In this document: positions 6,202 through 6,240 of the stretch, piece after piece
How positions within the stretch are numbered: the first letter of the stretch is position 1
Layout: every line of letters starts with the position of its first letter
Assembly (NCBI GenBank): GCA_002685455.1
Contig: NYXF01000030.1
Span: 1 to 6,240, forward strand
DNA: 6,240 bases
Direction: 5' to 3'
Origin: Porticoccus sp.
GTDB lineage: Bacteria; Pseudomonadota; Gammaproteobacteria; Pseudomonadales; Porticoccaceae
Program-made: the position numbers and the translations under genes
Notes under the pieces: model-generated
The model's database searches: none
What the model saw: only the letters and a program-made list of their open reading frames with translations
What the model was told of the DNA's origin: nothing

Positions 6202-6240
6202 CAAACTATCAAGTTTTATTTTGTCATATACTTGTTTTTC
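6172..6240 (-). CDS. Probable C-terminal end of an upstream gene (runs off right edge)
   Basis: On the minus strand one frame is open from the window edge for 22 codons to a TAG (6172-6174). It reads EKQVYDKIKLDSLQ followed by IEMLNCIK, a charged, amphipathic, helix-like sequence of ordinary protein composition. The other two frames on this strand hit stops within about eight codons. Its stop lies 29 bases before the next ATG, matching the spacing elsewhere in this gene row. At this length an open frame by chance is quite possible, so I rate it only as likely. The family cannot be judged. Confidence 0.5.
   Translation of the reverse strand, partial: EKQVYDKIKLDSLQIEMLNCIK

Overview
The window looks like a piece of a large DNA virus genome of the mimivirus kind (Nucleocytoviricota, probably Imitervirales). 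The evidence is strongly A+T-rich DNA, intron-free genes packed with gaps of about 30 bases, and above all a single-chain poxvirus/mimivirus-type mRNA capping enzyme beside a FtsJ-like RNA methyltransferase. From memory, Mimivirus has the same pair as neighbours (R382 capping enzyme, R383 FtsJ-like methyltransferase). The family placement is firm for the two enzymes. The lineage is inference from gene content and order.

Layout from left to right. Bases 1-267 hold the C-terminal 88 codons of an unidentified plus-strand gene that enters from the left. Its 3' end overlaps, tail to tail by 52 bases, the 3' end of the minus-strand FtsJ-like methyltransferase (216-1307). The remaining genes are all on the minus strand, so they are read from right to left. 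They are a short C-terminal reading frame running off the right edge (6172-6240), a 237-residue protein of unknown function with a SAP-like C-terminus (5429-6142), the 1351-residue trifunctional capping enzyme (1337-5392), and the methyltransferase. The gaps between them are 29, 36 and 29 bases and are almost pure A+T. No stretch over 300 bases lacks a gene, and I see no tRNA, CRISPR array or mobile element.

How the genes work together: the capping enzyme has complete signatures for RNA 5'-triphosphatase, guanylyltransferase and guanine-N7 methyltransferase, enough to build a cap-0 on viral mRNA. The FtsJ-like protein keeps the full K-D-K-E tetrad of 2'-O-ribose methyltransferases and is the natural candidate to convert cap-0 to cap-1. 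The window therefore probably carries a complete viral cap-1 pathway in two adjacent genes. The SAP-like protein just upstream might bind nucleic acid, but its role is unknown.

The least explained part is a segment of about 340 residues between the triphosphatase and guanylyltransferase domains, including a lysine-rich helical stretch with an internally duplicated motif. I see no convincing wholly new system. The core is a known viral module with an unusual insertion and unidentified neighbours.
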